A DNA stretch of 64,000 nucleotides from Datura wrightii (taxonomy: Eukaryota > Streptophyta > Magnoliopsida > Solanales > Solanaceae), in the NCBI GenBank assembly GCA_035772735.1, contig JASDFA010000003.1, forward strand, positions 61,438,501-61,502,500. The letters run 5' to 3'. Positions 43,311 through 56,939 of this stretch are shown piece after piece. The position numbers and the translations under genes were made by a program. Below the pieces are notes generated by a model. The model worked only from the letters and a program-made list of their open reading frames with translations, had not been told where the DNA came from and made no database searches. The number at the start of each line of letters is the position of its first letter. Within the stretch, counting starts at the first letter, position 1.

Positions 43311-46300
43311 TGTCATGCCCCACCTTGGGAGGCGTAACTAGCGCCTAATGAAACACTGGATTCTGAGCTGACCTGGCTAGACACATACATTTCTGGTGCA
43401 TGCCAGCAATACATAAAAAGAAAAAAAAACGGCTATATCTTAGCTATAAAAGCCTCAGGCTGACTAGGATGCAATACATAACCTGCATAAGATAGCAAAT
43501 TCAGATATCATGATAATAGAAGGATCATATGCGGGCCGACAAGACCACCATGTTGTCTAAGTTATATCAAAAGGAAAGCAGACAGTTCTATATAAACTAC
43601 AGCCGACAAGGTTGCGAGCAGATAGCTAAACTAGGCCCCACATGGCCAACACATAAAACATAATATATATATATATATATAGGTCCCACACGGCCAACAA
43701 CGCACAACTAGCTAGGAACTAAAGACTGTGGTCTGCAAGCCTCTAATAGTGAAAAATATTGGTCAGAATAGGGCCCCAGCCTACCTAAAAACTATATAAC
43801 AAAAGACAGGCAAACCACTATTATCTGGCAACTCCGAATAAAAGGAGCTGACCAATATGCTGACTCTGAATAGCTGCTAAAGGAGGTCCCAAAACCTGTC
43901 TATCTAAACCTGCAGGCAAATATGCAGCACCCCAGGTATAGGTGTTGTACAATATGTACCGAGTATGTAAGGCAATGATAATAACTTATTAGAAGCTGAT
44001 AAAGAATTGAAAATAATCAGCAAAAAGGAGAAGAAGTTAACTTGTATGATTTTATAACCATAGCTTGCATCTAGTAGACAACTATACAAATAAGAGCGTA
44101 AGTTGTACGACTATATATTCATAAGCAATATCTAGCAAACAAGTATGCAAACAAGAACCTAACCAAGCACCCATAAGCTTGGAAGGTACAATCGACACAG
44201 AGATAACCTACCTGGGGCCCCATAAGCCCCGACAAGTACAATACAATCTATATACCCCTAACCAGGTCACTATGGTGTCACAAGTAGCTATAACCAAACC
44301 TATCCATCCTCTAGGAAAGCAATTGAGCTCATGGGCTCCTGTAACTGTATCTGGGCCCTCTAGGCTTCTATGACTGCACCCTGGGCTCGCAAGGCTCCTC
44401 TGAGGGTCAGTAGTGCCGTTATGGCATAAAGGAAACCCATACAAGAATTGATGTTGATACGGCCTTTTAGGCCTAAATATAGTCTTTTCAGATGCTTCAT
44501 AGCTCCTCTGAGCGATCCGTAGCCCCATAGGCAATGATATAGTTAGCAATCTTGAGGTCATTTGATGGGAGACAAACTAAGGTGGGTCAATCCCTACAGG
44601 GGCACGATGCTATAGCCACAACATAGTCACTCAATAGGCGTACCTAGCTCCTTAAGTCTATAACAACTGCCACTTTCCCTTAAAACAATCTATATAGCTT
44701 CCCACAGGCACACCCCATATGCCTACACTTAACCAGTGGGCCCTGGTAGCGATTACAACCTCTATTTGTTTAGACAGATTAGGGTGAGGTCTGGGGTAAC
44801 CTAAGCGATACTCTGAAGGTCATCCTAGGACGATGATAGCTCATAAGCGAATAACAAGGTCGCAAGGGAGAAACTATTTAGATCCTTCGCTTAGAATGAT
44901 TGTAGTGCTGCTACTAATAGGACATGCTCCTAAGCAATCATCCCTAACCTCCCACAGGCAGTTTACTATAATTATTAGTTGGAAGGTAATACTGTACTTT
45001 TATGGTTCAAGTCCCCTTGACGTTTACCTGGTCTTTCCAGACAACATATAGCTCCCTTGAGCAATTCATAGACCCATAGGCAAGTATATCTTGATTTACC
45101 CCTTCGTGGAAACATGTACGTGGGTTTCGGAAAGAGTATCCCTGGGCGTTGGCCCCACGTCTAATCCCTGACAAGTTTTCTCCCTTAAGACGTTACATAG
45201 TCTATCAGATTCCTAACAACTAGGTAGTTTCCTGACTGACCTGTATAACAAGTAGTAAGTCGACTGTAGCTAACAATCATCAACAGTAGACAATCATATG
45301 GCAAGCTATCACTCAGTTCATTTGGCAACCCTGGTTCCATCGACTTGTAGGTAAGACCACCTTATCAAGATTCTGGCCCGAGAGGCGACAAGGTGCACCA
45401 ACGGCCTGTGGGCGAGCTTTACTATCTATATAGGCATCAAACAAAAAGTTATATCGCCCAGTTGTGCCCTACGCTGTCCAACTTTTCCAATTTAGGCCTA
45501 ATAGCTACCCACAAGCTTCTAAGCCTTGGTACGACAGCGAGACGTCAGAATCCCTCTAAATGATAAATATGTGAGCAAGGAAAACTCTACGATGCTCCTA
45601 GCATTAGTCATACTTAATATACCCTTTCTCGATGAGGTATACTATCAGGCAATCTTAATTCATCTTGCAGTGGCTAAACACAACATATATAACCATTATC
45701 TACTAGTAACAGCTAATCACAACATACGTACATTCAACTCACTTACAAAGGTATAGGTCGTATCAACTATACGATGAGAATAACATGCCGAAGAGGTTAG
45801 CCTTAACATACCTCAATTGTTGGTTTCCATTCACACAGACAGTTCTAACCTAAGGCCAGTGGTTCCTCCAAATTGCAGCCCTTACACTGAGAGAATGAAG
45901 CTATTTTCAGTACCAGAAACCAGCTAATAAAAATATCTTTTCAGCATATTAACTACGATTCAAACTCTATCCAATTCAGTCAAGAGCTTAGAAGTTCCCG
46001 AGAGTCTAGAAGGTAGAAATGCTTACCTATCACTTGTAGCCACTTAAGACTGAATTAGAAGTGATTTCTACAACTTTTGCTAGGCGGAGCTCCGACAATC
46101 TGGATGATATTTCAAGAAATAACTCCGTAGGGACATTCCTCAAAGTCCTAGGAATCATTACCTGAGACAAACTGACGTTTGGGGGTAATTTAGCAACGTA
46201 ATTCGGCTTATATTTGATGAAATCCTCGTGAACTTATCGCCAATACTGAATCCCTCTCTGAATTTTTATTTGAACTGAATTAAGTTTCTCTCTTAAAACA

Positions 46301-46562
46301 TATATATAGGAGGTCGGTGTAAGAGAGGCACGACACGTTGCCCAACGCGCCGGCAGATGGGCGAGATGCGTCGCTCAAGGAGCTGGGGAGGGGGCATGAC
46401 ATGGCGCTTCTTGCACCCTACCTCTGGCTTCAGCCTCCTACTCACTCAATAACATGCTCGTATGCTCATTCCTCGATCCCTATCTTGCATGCGTCGTACT
46501 CCAAAACTCTGATATATGTATGCACGCGTTGATTAAATAATTGAAACTTACAGGGTGTAACA
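43311..46562 (-). repeat. 3' LTR of element F
   Basis: 3252 bp. On the minus strand it starts TGTTACACCC at 46562 and ends ATGACA at 43311. It has no ORF of note and carries an (AT)n run at 43663-43681. Confidence 0.9.
43663..43681. repeat. (AT)n microsatellite
   Basis: A 19 bp AT run inside the F 3' LTR; the 5' LTR of F has only ATATAT at the corresponding place (near 49673). Confidence 0.9.
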
Positions 46563-46579
46563 TCATCCCCCCCTTAGGA
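46563..46579 (-). other. Polypurine tract of F
   Basis: On the minus strand CTAAGGGGGGGATGA precedes the LTR, with GGATGAATGTTC upstream, as in K and E. Confidence 0.88.
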
Positions 46580-48020
46580 ACATTCATCCTTATATGTAAT
46601 CTTAAGATTAAGAGACTCAACTCCTTTAACCATTGCTGGAAAAATTTCAGAAGAGTCTCCTCTATAATATGGACTATCTGAAAACCTGAAACTCAGAAAA
46701 GTCCAACATAGGCGTCTCACAGGATGCGACCTAGAACTGAATAACATAGTTCTACCACATATACGTAAGCAACTGATAACAACAGCAACAAAGGCACTAT
46801 ACAACACCTGAAACTATCTTGCCCTAACTGAGATTGTCTGAGTTTGCATACTATCATCGTAGAGCCTAGAACAACTGAGGATATATAGACTTCGCATCAT
46901 CCTTAGCTTTTCAATTCATCCCTTCTATATTTTTGTTCCTCCATACAACTCTAATAGGATGCATCTTTTGTTCTCAAGATATCCCCTATAGACCCGGTGA
47001 TCTAGTATACCTATTGGAGTCTCCACGTGGTACGACTCTTCTACAACCTGAGCATCCTCGACTAGGACAACCCGGAAGGGTCCCTTATGCACATTGAATT
47101 AATGAACAGATCCTATCCTCAAAGACAACTCTAACTCATAGGCCACTTGATCGATCTACCGGAGGGTTCAGTATGGCCCAATAAATCTAAGGCTAAGTCC
47201 GCCCTCCTTGTCAAAGTTCATAACACCCTTCATTGGTGAAATTTTCAGGAATACCCAGTTGTTACCTCAATCTCCAACTCCCTACACCATACATTGGAAT
47301 AGGACTACTGACGACCCTAGGGTGTCAGTAAATTCTCTCTTATGAGTTTAACTTTTTCTTCTAACTAGTGTGCTATTCCAGGTTCAATTAACCCCGACTT
47401 ATCTACTTTAGTACATCATATGGTCGACCTACATTTCTACGCATAACATATCTTCGAACATCTGGATCGTGTGCTTTGCTTGGCCATTTGCCTAGGGAAG
47501 AGAACTTGTACTCAAATTAACTTGCATCCCAATCCATTCAACCACCCTTTCCAAAACCTAGATGTAAGTTGTGCCCCTCTGTAAAAATTTGATAGTCACT
47601 GGAACATTATGTAATTGAAATCCTATGATATATAACTCCACATAATCTTTCAGTTGGGAGCACAAACCTGTAACTAAATTCGTCTTGACTACTTAGCACT
47701 TTCATGCACGTGCGACCATCTCCTGAGTTAGCCCCCACATTTATGATGTTTAGCCATTATTTGCTGGCAATCGGGGCACCGTGCTATAAATCAACAATGC
47801 CTTTCTTATTCCCGTGCCACCACTAGGTCCCCTATAGTCTAATGCATTTTCGTCGAACCTGGGTGGAGAGAATAACAGACATGGTGTACCTCTGCTAAAG
47901 TATACCAACAAAGCCCTTCCACATTTGGAATGTAGAGTCCTCTGTGTCTCAAGACTCCACCCCCAGCTATCTTGAAGGCTGATGATTCCTTTTACTGGGC
48001 CTTGTCTCTTCACTATACTA
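46580..48020 (-). pseudogene. Integrase remnant of element F
   Basis: Minus strand, in many small pieces. Near 47990-47760: zinc-binding region remnant (LHPGSTKMH, CPDCQQIMAKH). Near 47690-47580: YVELYIIGFQLHNVPVTI. Near 47580-47420: ANGQAKHTIQMFEDMLC, where the catalytic Glu of GQAERTIQ is lost. Near 47240-47110: FIGPY and QVAYELELSLRIGSVH. Near 47080-46900: ETPIGILDHRVYR of the chromodomain. It has stops about every 20-30 codons. Order and content fit a Tekay/Del-type integrase. Confidence 0.72.
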
Positions 48021-49299
48021 AGTTAGGGTCTACGTACTATCACTCCTTTGCCTCCACAACTAGAGGTGATATTGCAGTATTCTAGGTTACAATCTCACTA
48101 TCCTTTAAATGTCAGCCTGATGCTTATTTCTTGACATTCAGCAGTGATTCCAAGATCTATCAGCTCGCTACAGCTTGGAGGTGGTTCTGCTCTCCTCCAG
48201 AGCTAAATGTTCATGTCTGGCCCTTACTTTTATAGGCTGAAATCTGGGGTTCATGCCCCATGCACCGTACTAGCAAGGATCTTGCTAGCCAAGTCTATTA
48301 ACCTATATCATCCTGACCCGCCCTCGAGTCGGTCCCTATCATACAATCTCCCTACATTTTGAACGTAACAAGTTGAAGGCCATTGCTGTAATTCTTCAGC
48401 TATTCACTACCGCCATCAACACACTGCGGTGGAAATCAGTCTATTTTTGACCTAAGCTTTACTATTACCAGGAGCCTACTGCTTACCGACTCTCTCATGT
48501 ACGCGGCTGATCCTAACAACCTTACCTGTCATCCTAATCTTTACTGTAGTGAAGGTCTAGGTGGCTTATTTAGGTACTAGGGGTCTTGACCACTTTTATA
48601 ACACCCCCCGGGAATCAACAGGTGCTTTACCATTTACTCTTGACAACATAGCGTCAATATATACGCTCTCTTTTATACTAAGAAAAAGGTTCGATGGAGG
48701 GAATAACCATATCATATTACGGTGGGTCTAAGGTATGAAACTCAACAAACTCTAAAGGCTGGAGGTAAGAATCTCAAAATTTCACAAGCTTTCTTACCTT
48801 TCAGGTAATCCAACATTGACTGTTGTCCCTATCTAATACTGAATAGCTAATAAGTAAGCCATCACATATACTATACTCTTGACTTCCTAATCCGAGGGTG
48901 TAGGAAGAACTAGGAATGGTGCTGGCATGTTTGTTACCTATTGAAGTTCCTGGTTCCCCGGGAGGATGTTGGGGAAATTAAAAAAAGACGTCCCTTTTCA
49001 CCTTCAGGCTGGGCTATCCCCCAACTGTGGCACCTCGCTAGTATCCTCTCCTGCTGTTGTAGCTAACTTGGGGCTGGCTGAAGTCTGTCTCATATCAAAC
49101 ATTGTTCTAGACAGACATAACAATGAAAGCTTAGGGACTAAACCCTATACAACTCAGCTCTATATCACGATCTTGAAAAGAAGGAGGGGTAACCATACTA
49201 TCATGCCTAGTAGCTTCCTGCTTATAAAATGTGGTGCACAACACATTTATAAATAAGACTCTACTAGACACGGCTTGCAGATTACCTAGGATATGACGT
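48021..49299 (-). other. 5' internal region of F, no firm gene call
   Basis: Should contain gag, protease, RT and RNase H, but only 1.3 kb is left. I cannot identify RT or protease motifs. Either a large deletion or extreme decay. The part next to the primer-binding site is probably gag-derived. Confidence 0.4.
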
Positions 49300-49313
49300 T
49301 GCTCTGATACCAA
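49300..49313 (-). other. Primer-binding site of F (tRNA-iMet)
   Basis: On the minus strand TTGGTATCAGAGCA, four bases after the LTR end TGACA. It is the standard primer site of chromoviruses. Confidence 0.9.
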
Positions 49314-49316
49314 GTT

Positions 49317-52300
49317 TGTCACGCCAACCTTGGGAGGCCTAACTGGCACCTAATGCCATATTGGATTCTGAGATGACCAAGTTGGACGCATACATTTCTA
49401 GAGCATGCCAGCAACACATAGCAAGAAAACAAAGAACTATATCTCAGCTGTAAGCACAGCCTCAGACCAACTAGGTCGCAACACATAACCTACATAAGAC
49501 AGCCAACCCAACAATCACGGTAATAAAAGGATCCTATGTGGGCCCATAAGACCTCCATGTTGTCTAAGTCCTAACGAAAGAAAAGCAGGCAGTTCTATAT
49601 AAACTACAACTAACAAGGCTGCTAACAGATAGCTATAACAGGCCCTACACAGCCAACACACAAAACATAACATATATAGGCCCCACATGACCAACAAAGC
49701 ACAACTAGATAGGAACTAAAGATTGTGGTCTGTAAGCCTCTAAGAGTGAAAAATATTGGTCAGGACAGGGCCCGGCCTACCCAAAAACTATATAACAAAA
49801 GACAAGCAAACCTCTAAAGGAGCTGACCAATCTGCTCACTTTGAATAGCTACTAAAGGAGGTCCCGAAACCTGTCTATCTAAACCTACAGGCAAGTATGC
49901 AACGCCCTATGTATGGGCGTCAGTACAATATGTACCGAGTGTGTAAGGAAATGATAATAAAAAATTAGAAGTTGATAAAGAATTGAAAATCATCAGCGAA
50001 AAGGAGCATAAGTTAACCTGTATACTTTTATAACCATAGCCTGCATCTACTAGACAACTATACAAATAAGAGCGTAAGTTGTACGATTATATATTCATAA
50101 TCTATATCTAGCAAGAAAGTATGCTAACAAGAATCTAATCGGGGCCCCATAAGCCTGAAAGGTACAATCAACAAAGAGATAACCTACCGGGGGCCCCATA
50201 AACCCCTGTAAGTGCAGTACAATCGATATACCCCTAACCTGGTCACTATGGTGTGACAAGTAGCTATAACCAAACCTATCCAACCTCTAGGACTGCAACT
50301 GAGCCCATGGGCTCCTGTAACTGTATCTAAGCCGTCTAGGCTTCTGTGACTGCACCCTAGGCTTGCAGGCTCCACTGATGGTCAGTAATGCTGTTATGGC
50401 ATAAAGGAAAGCCATATGCGAATAGACTTTAATATGGCCTTGTTGGCCTAAATATAGTATTTTCAAAGGTTACATAGCTCCTCTGAGAAATCCATAGCCC
50501 CGTAGGCAATGATACAGTTAGCAATCTTGAAGTCTTGTGATGGGAGACCAACGAAGGTGGGTCAATCCCTACAGTGGTACGCTGCTATCGCCTCAACATA
50601 GTCACTCAATAGGCGTATGTAGTTCCTTAGATATAGAAAAACCTCCAGTTTCCCTTAAAATAGTTTGTATAGCTACCCACATGCACACTCCATCTGCCTA
50701 CACATGACCAGTGGGTCCTGGCAATGATTACAACCTCTGTAAGTTTAGACAGACTAGGGCGAGGTCCAGGGTGACCTAAGCGATACTCTGAAGGTCATCC
50801 TAGGACGATGATAGCTCATAAGCAAACAACAAGTTACAGGTGACCAACTATCTAGTTCCTTCACTTAGAACGACTGTAGGGTTGCTACTAATCGGACATG
50901 CTCCTAAGCAGTCAGCCCTAACTTCCCACAAGCAGCTTACTATAATTCTTAGCCTAAAGGAAATATTGTACTACTATGGTTTTAGTCCCCTAGATGTTAA
51001 CCTGGTTTGTCCAAACAACATATAGCTACCTTGAGCAATTCATAGCCCCTAGGCAAGTAATATGTATTTATCCCTTCATGGCAACATATACATGGGCATC
51101 TACAAGAGTAGCCCAAGGCGTTGGCCCCACGTTTAATCCCTGATAATTTTTCCCATTAAGACGTTACATAGTCTATCAAATTCCTAATAACTAGGGTGGT
51201 TTCCTGAGTAAACTATACAACAAGCAGTAAGTCAACTGAAACTAATTGTCACTGAAAATAGCCAATCATATGGCAAGTTATCACTCAGTTCATTTGGCAA
51301 CCCGGGTGCCATCGACTCAAAGGTAAGACCATCTTATCAAGCTTCTATCCCTAGAGGCGTCAAGGTGCACCAACTGCCTATAGGCGAGCTTTACTGCCAA
51401 TATAGGCATCAAACAAAATGTTATATCGCCCAACTGTTCCTTTTTCCATCCAACTTTACCAAGTTAGGCCCAATAGCTACCCACAAGCTTCTAAGGCCTT
51501 AGTACGATAAAAAGACGTGAGAATCCCTCTAAACAGTAAATATGTGAGCAGGGAAAACTCTACGATGCTCCTAGCGTTAGACACACTTAATATACCCTTT
51601 CTCGACGAGGGATACTAGGATGCAATCTTAATTCATCTTACAGTAGCTAACCACAACATATATAACCATTATCTACTGGTAACAGCTAATCGCAACATAT
51701 GTACGTTTAACTCACTTACAAATGTATAGGTCGTATCAACTATACAACGAGAATAACTTGCCGAAGAGGTTATCCTTATCATACCTCAATTGTCGATTTC
51801 TATTCACCCAGATAGTTCCAACCTAAAGCCGGTGATTCCTCTAAATTGTATCCCTTACGCTGAGAGAATGAAGCTATTTTCAATACCAGGAACTGGCTTA
51901 TAACAATATCTTTTAAGAATATTAACTATGATTCAGACACTAACCAATTCGGCCAAAAACTTACAAATTCCTTATAGTCTAGAAGGTAGAAATGCTTACC
52001 CATCACTTATAGCCACTTATGACTTAATTAGAAGTGATTTATACAACTTTTACTCGATGGGGATCTAACAATATGGGTGATATTTCAAGAACTAGATCTG
52101 TAGGGACATTACTCATAGGCCTTGGAATCATTACCTAAGAAAAATTGACGTTTGGAGGTTATTTAGCGATGTGATTCGACTTAAATGTGATGAAATCCTC
52201 GTGACCTTATCACCAAGACCAAAGCCCTCTCTGAATTTTTATTTGAATTGAATTAAGTCTCTCTATTAACACATACATATAGGAGGAGGTGGAGAGGAGG

Positions 52301-52524
52301 CACAATGCACCGCCCAATGCACCGACAGGCGCGACACGCAACTCAAGGCGATGGGGAAAGGGGCTCTCCTTGCTTCCTTTGCCTCTGGCTTCGACCTCCT
52401 GCTCATTCGACAACATTCTGGTATGATCTTTCCCCGAGCCCTATCTCACACGCGTCATACTCCAGAACTCTCAACATACGTATTCACGTGTATGCTAAAT
52501 GATAGAAACTTACGGGGTGTAACA
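49317..52524 (-). repeat. 5' LTR of element F
   Basis: 3208 bp, collinear with 43311-46562, with many point differences and small indels; clearly older than E. Confidence 0.9.
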
Positions 52525-52529
52525 TCATG
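52525..52529. repeat. Target site duplication of F, right copy
   Basis: TCATG; see 43306-43310. Confidence 0.65.
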
Positions 52530-52859
52530 AATCATAAACTTGACTTTTTATAAAATTGGCATAATAGGGCATAATTTTCTAAAACTTGAAATGATGAATT
52601 TATAATCAATTTGTATATAAAATCTTCCCATGAATCTTAAAACTTACTTTGGAAACATGAAGGAATTTGACCCATGCACAAATCGTAGAGAATTTAGTAA
52701 AATTGGGTTAAAAATCCCATAAGATCATAAACTTGAATTAGGACTTTAATTCATCAACTTGATGGGAAATTTGGGCATGAGAGTGAAATGAAACTCTCCT
52801 TCATAGTCTTATATACCTGGGTAAGCTGAATCTCAACTTGACTTTGAAAACCCAGGAGA

Positions 52860-52864
52860 ATTGG
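52860..52864. repeat. Target site duplication of E, left copy
   Basis: ATTGG, repeated exactly at 63040-63044. Confidence 0.93.
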
Positions 52865-53013
52865 TGTTATACCCCGTAGAATTCCCGGCACCTAGACGAC
52901 CTATTCACACGTTGGTCAAGCATATTAGAAGGCCATACATGCTAGAGAAAGGCCGGGAAAAAGATCGGACGAGGAACCCGTCGAACCATCGCGGGAGGAG
53001 CCGAGGCAGAGCC

Positions 53014-53077
53014 CCTCCGCGATGGCAGCGTGTCACGGAGGCAAGGCCTCCGCGATGGCTCCGTGCCACGTTGCCCA
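53014..53077 (+). promoter_or_regulatory. Type I palindromic array of the E 5' LTR
   Basis: CCTCCGCGATGGCAGCGTG, TCACGGAGG, then CCTCCGCGATGGCTCCGTG and CCACGTTGCC. The two halves form an inverted CACGGAGG...CCTCCG hinge. It ends 14 bp before the TATA box. It matches the units of C at 21082 and 25343. Confidence 0.72.
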
Positions 53078-53091
53078 AGTTCAGGCTCAAG

Positions 53092-53100
53092 TATATAAAG
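53092..53100 (+). promoter_or_regulatory. TATA box of the E 5' LTR
   Basis: TATATAAAG, also at 60810-60818 in the 3' LTR. Confidence 0.75.
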
Positions 53101-55324
53101 CCCCCACTTCGGTCTAATATCATTTAACTCCTTTCAATTTCCAGAATACGCAGCAAAACAGAGGAAGACGAAGGAGGGATTATAATTTTCATCCGATTAT
53201 GCTGCCAAACGCTGCCCAAACTCAAATTAATCCTAGATACTGAAGTATTTAGCAGCAGAGAGCATTCCTACGGATTTAGTTTCGTGAAATACGGTCGACG
53301 AATCAGCCAGCCGCCGAACTAAGGTAAATAGAATTGCTCTAAATTAATGTCTATGTGTTCCTAGCTGAGAATTGAATATTTCTTCCTTCTGGACCGCTGA
53401 AAAATAACGAGTTTTCGACCGTTTTTCGAAAGGTTAAAATTGGGAAAAATATATATATCTAAAGTGACAATTTCTCCCGAATATTAATGTATTTAGTTCT
53501 AATTGACGTATATATGCATGTAGTTGGGTGAAACAGCAGAAGTACCGACGGAAATCACACCGGTCAGTCGGATACTCAGAAACCAGGTATGTAAAGTTAT
53601 TCTTTCGGCAAGCCAGGAAGTACAACTTAGAAAGTAAATAGAGTAAAGGCTATTAACCGATACCCAGTGTACAGGAACGATTTTAGTACGGTTCCAGCAA
53701 GCATGCTAGTATGTTAATCACATATCATGCGATAATCAGAATAGTAGATATTCAGGCAATACGTAGTACATCTGTTGAGATTGTATCCAGTAGTAGATGG
53801 TACATTTTATGTTATTGAGCTATATCCAGATATAATCAGATAGACAGATAAAGGCCAGGTAGCAGCTAGTCCAGCAATCAGAAATAGTGTAAAACAGAAT
53901 ATAATATCAGTTATTTAATACAAACTGGCCTTGAGATACAAGAAGAGAATATGATTGGTATTTTTCATTTAAGCATGCTTGCTGTGTATGTGTTTTGTAT
54001 GTTGAGACTTGTTGTGGCATGTGGGCACCCTTTAGCATCCCCACCGCCCCTGGGTTATAGCTGTGTCAATACCAGATTCAGATACCGCCACCAGCTGGGC
54101 GATGCCGTCCGACTAAAGAACGATGATGGCCGACCACCATGATAATACGGTCCAGACCACCCTGCTTGCAGGGGTAGTTCAGTTTACTCTGCGCAGAGCT
54201 AGCACACCCTGTTTACAAGGGTAGACCACTCTGTGTGCACACCTGTGCCCAGAGGCAGGAGTCTTCGGACTCAGACACAGTTTATTGTCAGAGGCCAAGG
54301 CTTGAGCTACGTACCCAAGGGGGCCGGTAGGAGGAGATCACAGTTATCAGATGAGTGGAGTGACTTGTTTTTGGTTGGTTTAGACCCGGGTAGGGGTAAA
54401 TAGATTGCTTGCTTGGTTGGCACCTTCCGGCTTATGGGGGTCGGTCAGGTATTGTATGTATTATTATGTATATTGATATGTGCTAGTAGATACTGATAGA
54501 TAGAAGGATGATACGTCTTCAGGTACGCTCAGTTAGTTGCAGAATGTATAAACTTTCCCCAGTTATCCTCAGCTAGATAGACTCAGCTACTTCTTGCTTA
54601 AATGTCATGTTATTGTGCTATTCGTTTCAGTTGCATACTTCAGGTTGCTTTACATGCTCAGTACCTATGGTACTAACGCCCAGCGGGGCGCTGTATTGCT
54701 TGCCTACAGGTACTCACGGACGAGGAGCCGATCCCTCGTGATTCCAGCCAGCCAGTGAGTCATCAGCTCCTGTCATCCGGAGTCTGATTCCCAAAGGTGT
54801 AGCTCCTTTTCTTTTGTTGTGCTGTATGGGTAGGTCGGGGCCCTGTCCCGATCATTTCTATTAGTTTCTTACAGTATTCGTAGAGGCTTGCAGTCTGTAT
54901 ATATTCCCTGTGGTTATTTGAGCCGGTCGTGTGGGGCCGTGCAGTCTGCTGTAGCTGTTTTGTATTCCATTTTATGTTGGCCGTGTGGGGCCTTAGTTTG
55001 GCAGTAGTGGTGACCTTGCCGATCACGTAGTTTTACAGCAGTCTTGTGTTGAGTTACAGATAACTAGACAGCATGGTGGCCTTGTCGGCCCGCATAGGTT
55101 CCTTGTTACAGGTCTGTTTCTGGTTAGCTGTTGTTACAGGTTCAGATGGCTACAGGCCAGTTGGCCGGAGGCTGTAGTTACAGCCGTTATATAGCCGATT
55201 TGTTTCTTGAAATAGAGCCATATCCAGCCAAAGCACCAGATGTGCTCAGGCTGGACCAGTTAGCAGTTCAGAGTCTATCAGGCACCCAGTGCCGTCATAC
55301 CCCCCAAGGTGGGGTGTGACAAAC

Positions 55325-55340
55325 TTGGTATTAGAGCAGG
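55325..55340 (+). other. Primer-binding site of E (tRNA-iMet)
   Basis: TTGGTATTAGAGCAGG, one C to T change from the TTGGTATCAGAGC of F. Confidence 0.88.
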
Positions 55341-55534
55341 TCGTATCCCAGGGAGTCTGCAAGCCGTGCTAAGTATAGTCTTGTCTATGGATGTGTTGTG
55401 CACCATATACTATAGGCAGGAGGCTGCGAGGCATGTTAGGATTGTCACTCTTCTTTCTTATTCAATCGTGCTATAGAGCGGTACAGTATAGAGTTGACTT
55501 TTGAAACTCACCACCCTCTTTGCTCACAGATATT

Positions 55535-56930
55535 ATGGCAGACCAGTGGCACCCAGCTACAGGTAGGGGACTGGATACAGCAGCGGGCGAAGGCACCAGT
55601 AGGATGCCTCAGTTACAGCCAGACTCCTCCCGGTCCGAGGGCAATACGGAGGCATCATCTCAGCCCTCCCAGCAGTCTCCACCTCGCCAGACACCATTTA
55701 AGGCAGCACTGCCTCCCACAGCTCCTGTACCCATTTCATCTGATCAGGAGCTACGTAGTGCGGTGGTTATGTTGACTCAGATGCTAGCTGCTCAGCGTTA
55801 GCCAGCACCACCTACAGCAGCAGAATCCCTAGGGGGGCCAGGTAGTTCCAGGGTTAGAGAATTTTTGGCGTTGGGACCCCCTCAGTTTACTGGATCGGAT
55901 TCAGCGGAGGACCCTCAGGACTTTTTGGACCAGATGCAGAGGATCCTTAGAGTCATGCACGTAACCCCAGCAGAATCAGTTGAGTTAGCAGCGTTCCAAT
56001 TACGGGATATTGCTGTTTTGTGGTACAAAAGTTGGGAGAGGTCTCGGGGAAGAGATGCAGCCCCTCCTACTTGGTCCAGCTTTTCAGAGGCCTTCCTGGA
56101 CCACTACTTACCCCGGGAGGTCAGACAGGCTCGGGTGGACCAGTTCTTACATTTAGAGCAGGGGGCTAGGAGCGTCCGTGAATACTCCTTGCAATTTAAC
56201 TCCTTAGCCCGCTATGCTCTAGCATTTGTGGACACCATGTCGTCCAGAGTCCACCGCTTTATTATGGGCCTGAATCCAGAGTACATAGAGACGTGCATGA
56301 TAGCTACTTTGAGAGAGGACATGGACATAGCCAGGGTGCAGGGCTTCGCACAGACAATTGAGGGCCTGAGGCAGTGACAGCGGGGTGACAGACAGGCGAC
56401 TTCAGAGCAGCGCCGTAGGAGCAGACCCGCTGAGATTCAGAGGGAAATTCCTAGGGGGCCGAGACCACGATTTTCAGATAGGACACCCAGATCTCTACCA
56501 CCGGTACAGCATCAGAGGGGCAGGTTCATTCGCCGGAGTCAGTCGGAGTCCGGTAGCAGTTCACGGACAGTAGCCTCACCTCAGCAGCGGAGGGTAGAAC
56601 AGAGTAGATTTACATCCACCCCTTGTCCTATATGCCACCGACTACATTCTGGAGCCTGCAGGCAAGGCTTTCCAGGGTGTTATTACTGCGGACAGGAAGG
56701 GCATTTAATGAGAGATTGCCCAGCCAGGGGACAGGGTAGTCAGGATGATCTGGATAGAGCGTCAGCAGGGCCACGAGTTCCAGCAGCCTCAACAGGGCGC
56801 AGACCCTCAGGTTCAGGGAATAGGGGCCGAGGTAGACCAGGGCCTCTGGCTCAGGTGTAGGCCCCAGCCATACCTATGCATTACCGGGGAGGCAGGATTC
56901 AGAGGCATCTCCCGACGTAGTCATAGGTAT
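55535..56930 (+). pseudogene. gag: gag of element E
   Basis: MADQWHPATGRG start at 55535. Ser/Pro/Gln-rich N-terminus, a TAG at 55799-55801 (CAG in relatives), then the gag domain open 55865-56377: FTGSDSAEDPQDFLDQMQRI, AAFQLRDIAVLWYKSWERSR, FLDHYLPREVRQARVDQFL and VREYSLQFNSLARYA. A TGA at 56375 and then an Arg-rich stretch follow. The nucleocapsid has CPICHRLHSGAC and a canonical CCHC knuckle CYYCGQEGHLMRDC (near 56670-56730). TAG at 56858 and frameshifts close the C-terminus. Confidence 0.92.
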
Positions 56931-56939
56931 ATTGATTAT

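Larger units (their letters stand above)
43311..52524 (-). mobile_element. Element F: decayed chromovirus with very long LTRs
   Basis: 9.2 kb on the minus strand, inserted in the H LTR. The LTRs are 3252 bp (43311-46562) and 3208 bp (49317-52524), and the internal region is only 2754 bp. It has a perfect tRNA-iMet site and a clear polypurine tract. The internal region holds remnants of integrase and no recognisable RT. The LTR end (CCAAGGTGGGGCATGACA) resembles that of E, so the two are related families. Confidence 0.88.
52525..52864 (-). repeat. 5' LTR of chromovirus H, third part
   Basis: Between F and E, in the same orientation as 42985-43310. AT-rich, no ORF. It ends with the target site ATTGG of E. 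Confidence 0.8.
52865..55321 (+). repeat. 5' LTR of element E
   Basis: 2457 bp, TGTTATACCCC to TGTGACA. Array at 53014-53077, TATA box at 53092. A 63-codon ORF at 53951 recurs in the 3' LTR, but it has no support beyond the LTR duplication. Confidence 0.96.

Noticed and set aside
45100..45800. Possible host gene in the F LTR
   Set aside because: The region is duplicated at 51060-51760 as part of the paired LTR, and its ORFs differ between the two copies.
53951..54142. 63-codon ORF with hydrophobic start, repeated at 61669-61860
   Set aside because: Same reason: both copies are in the LTRs of E. No homology or start context supports a gene.
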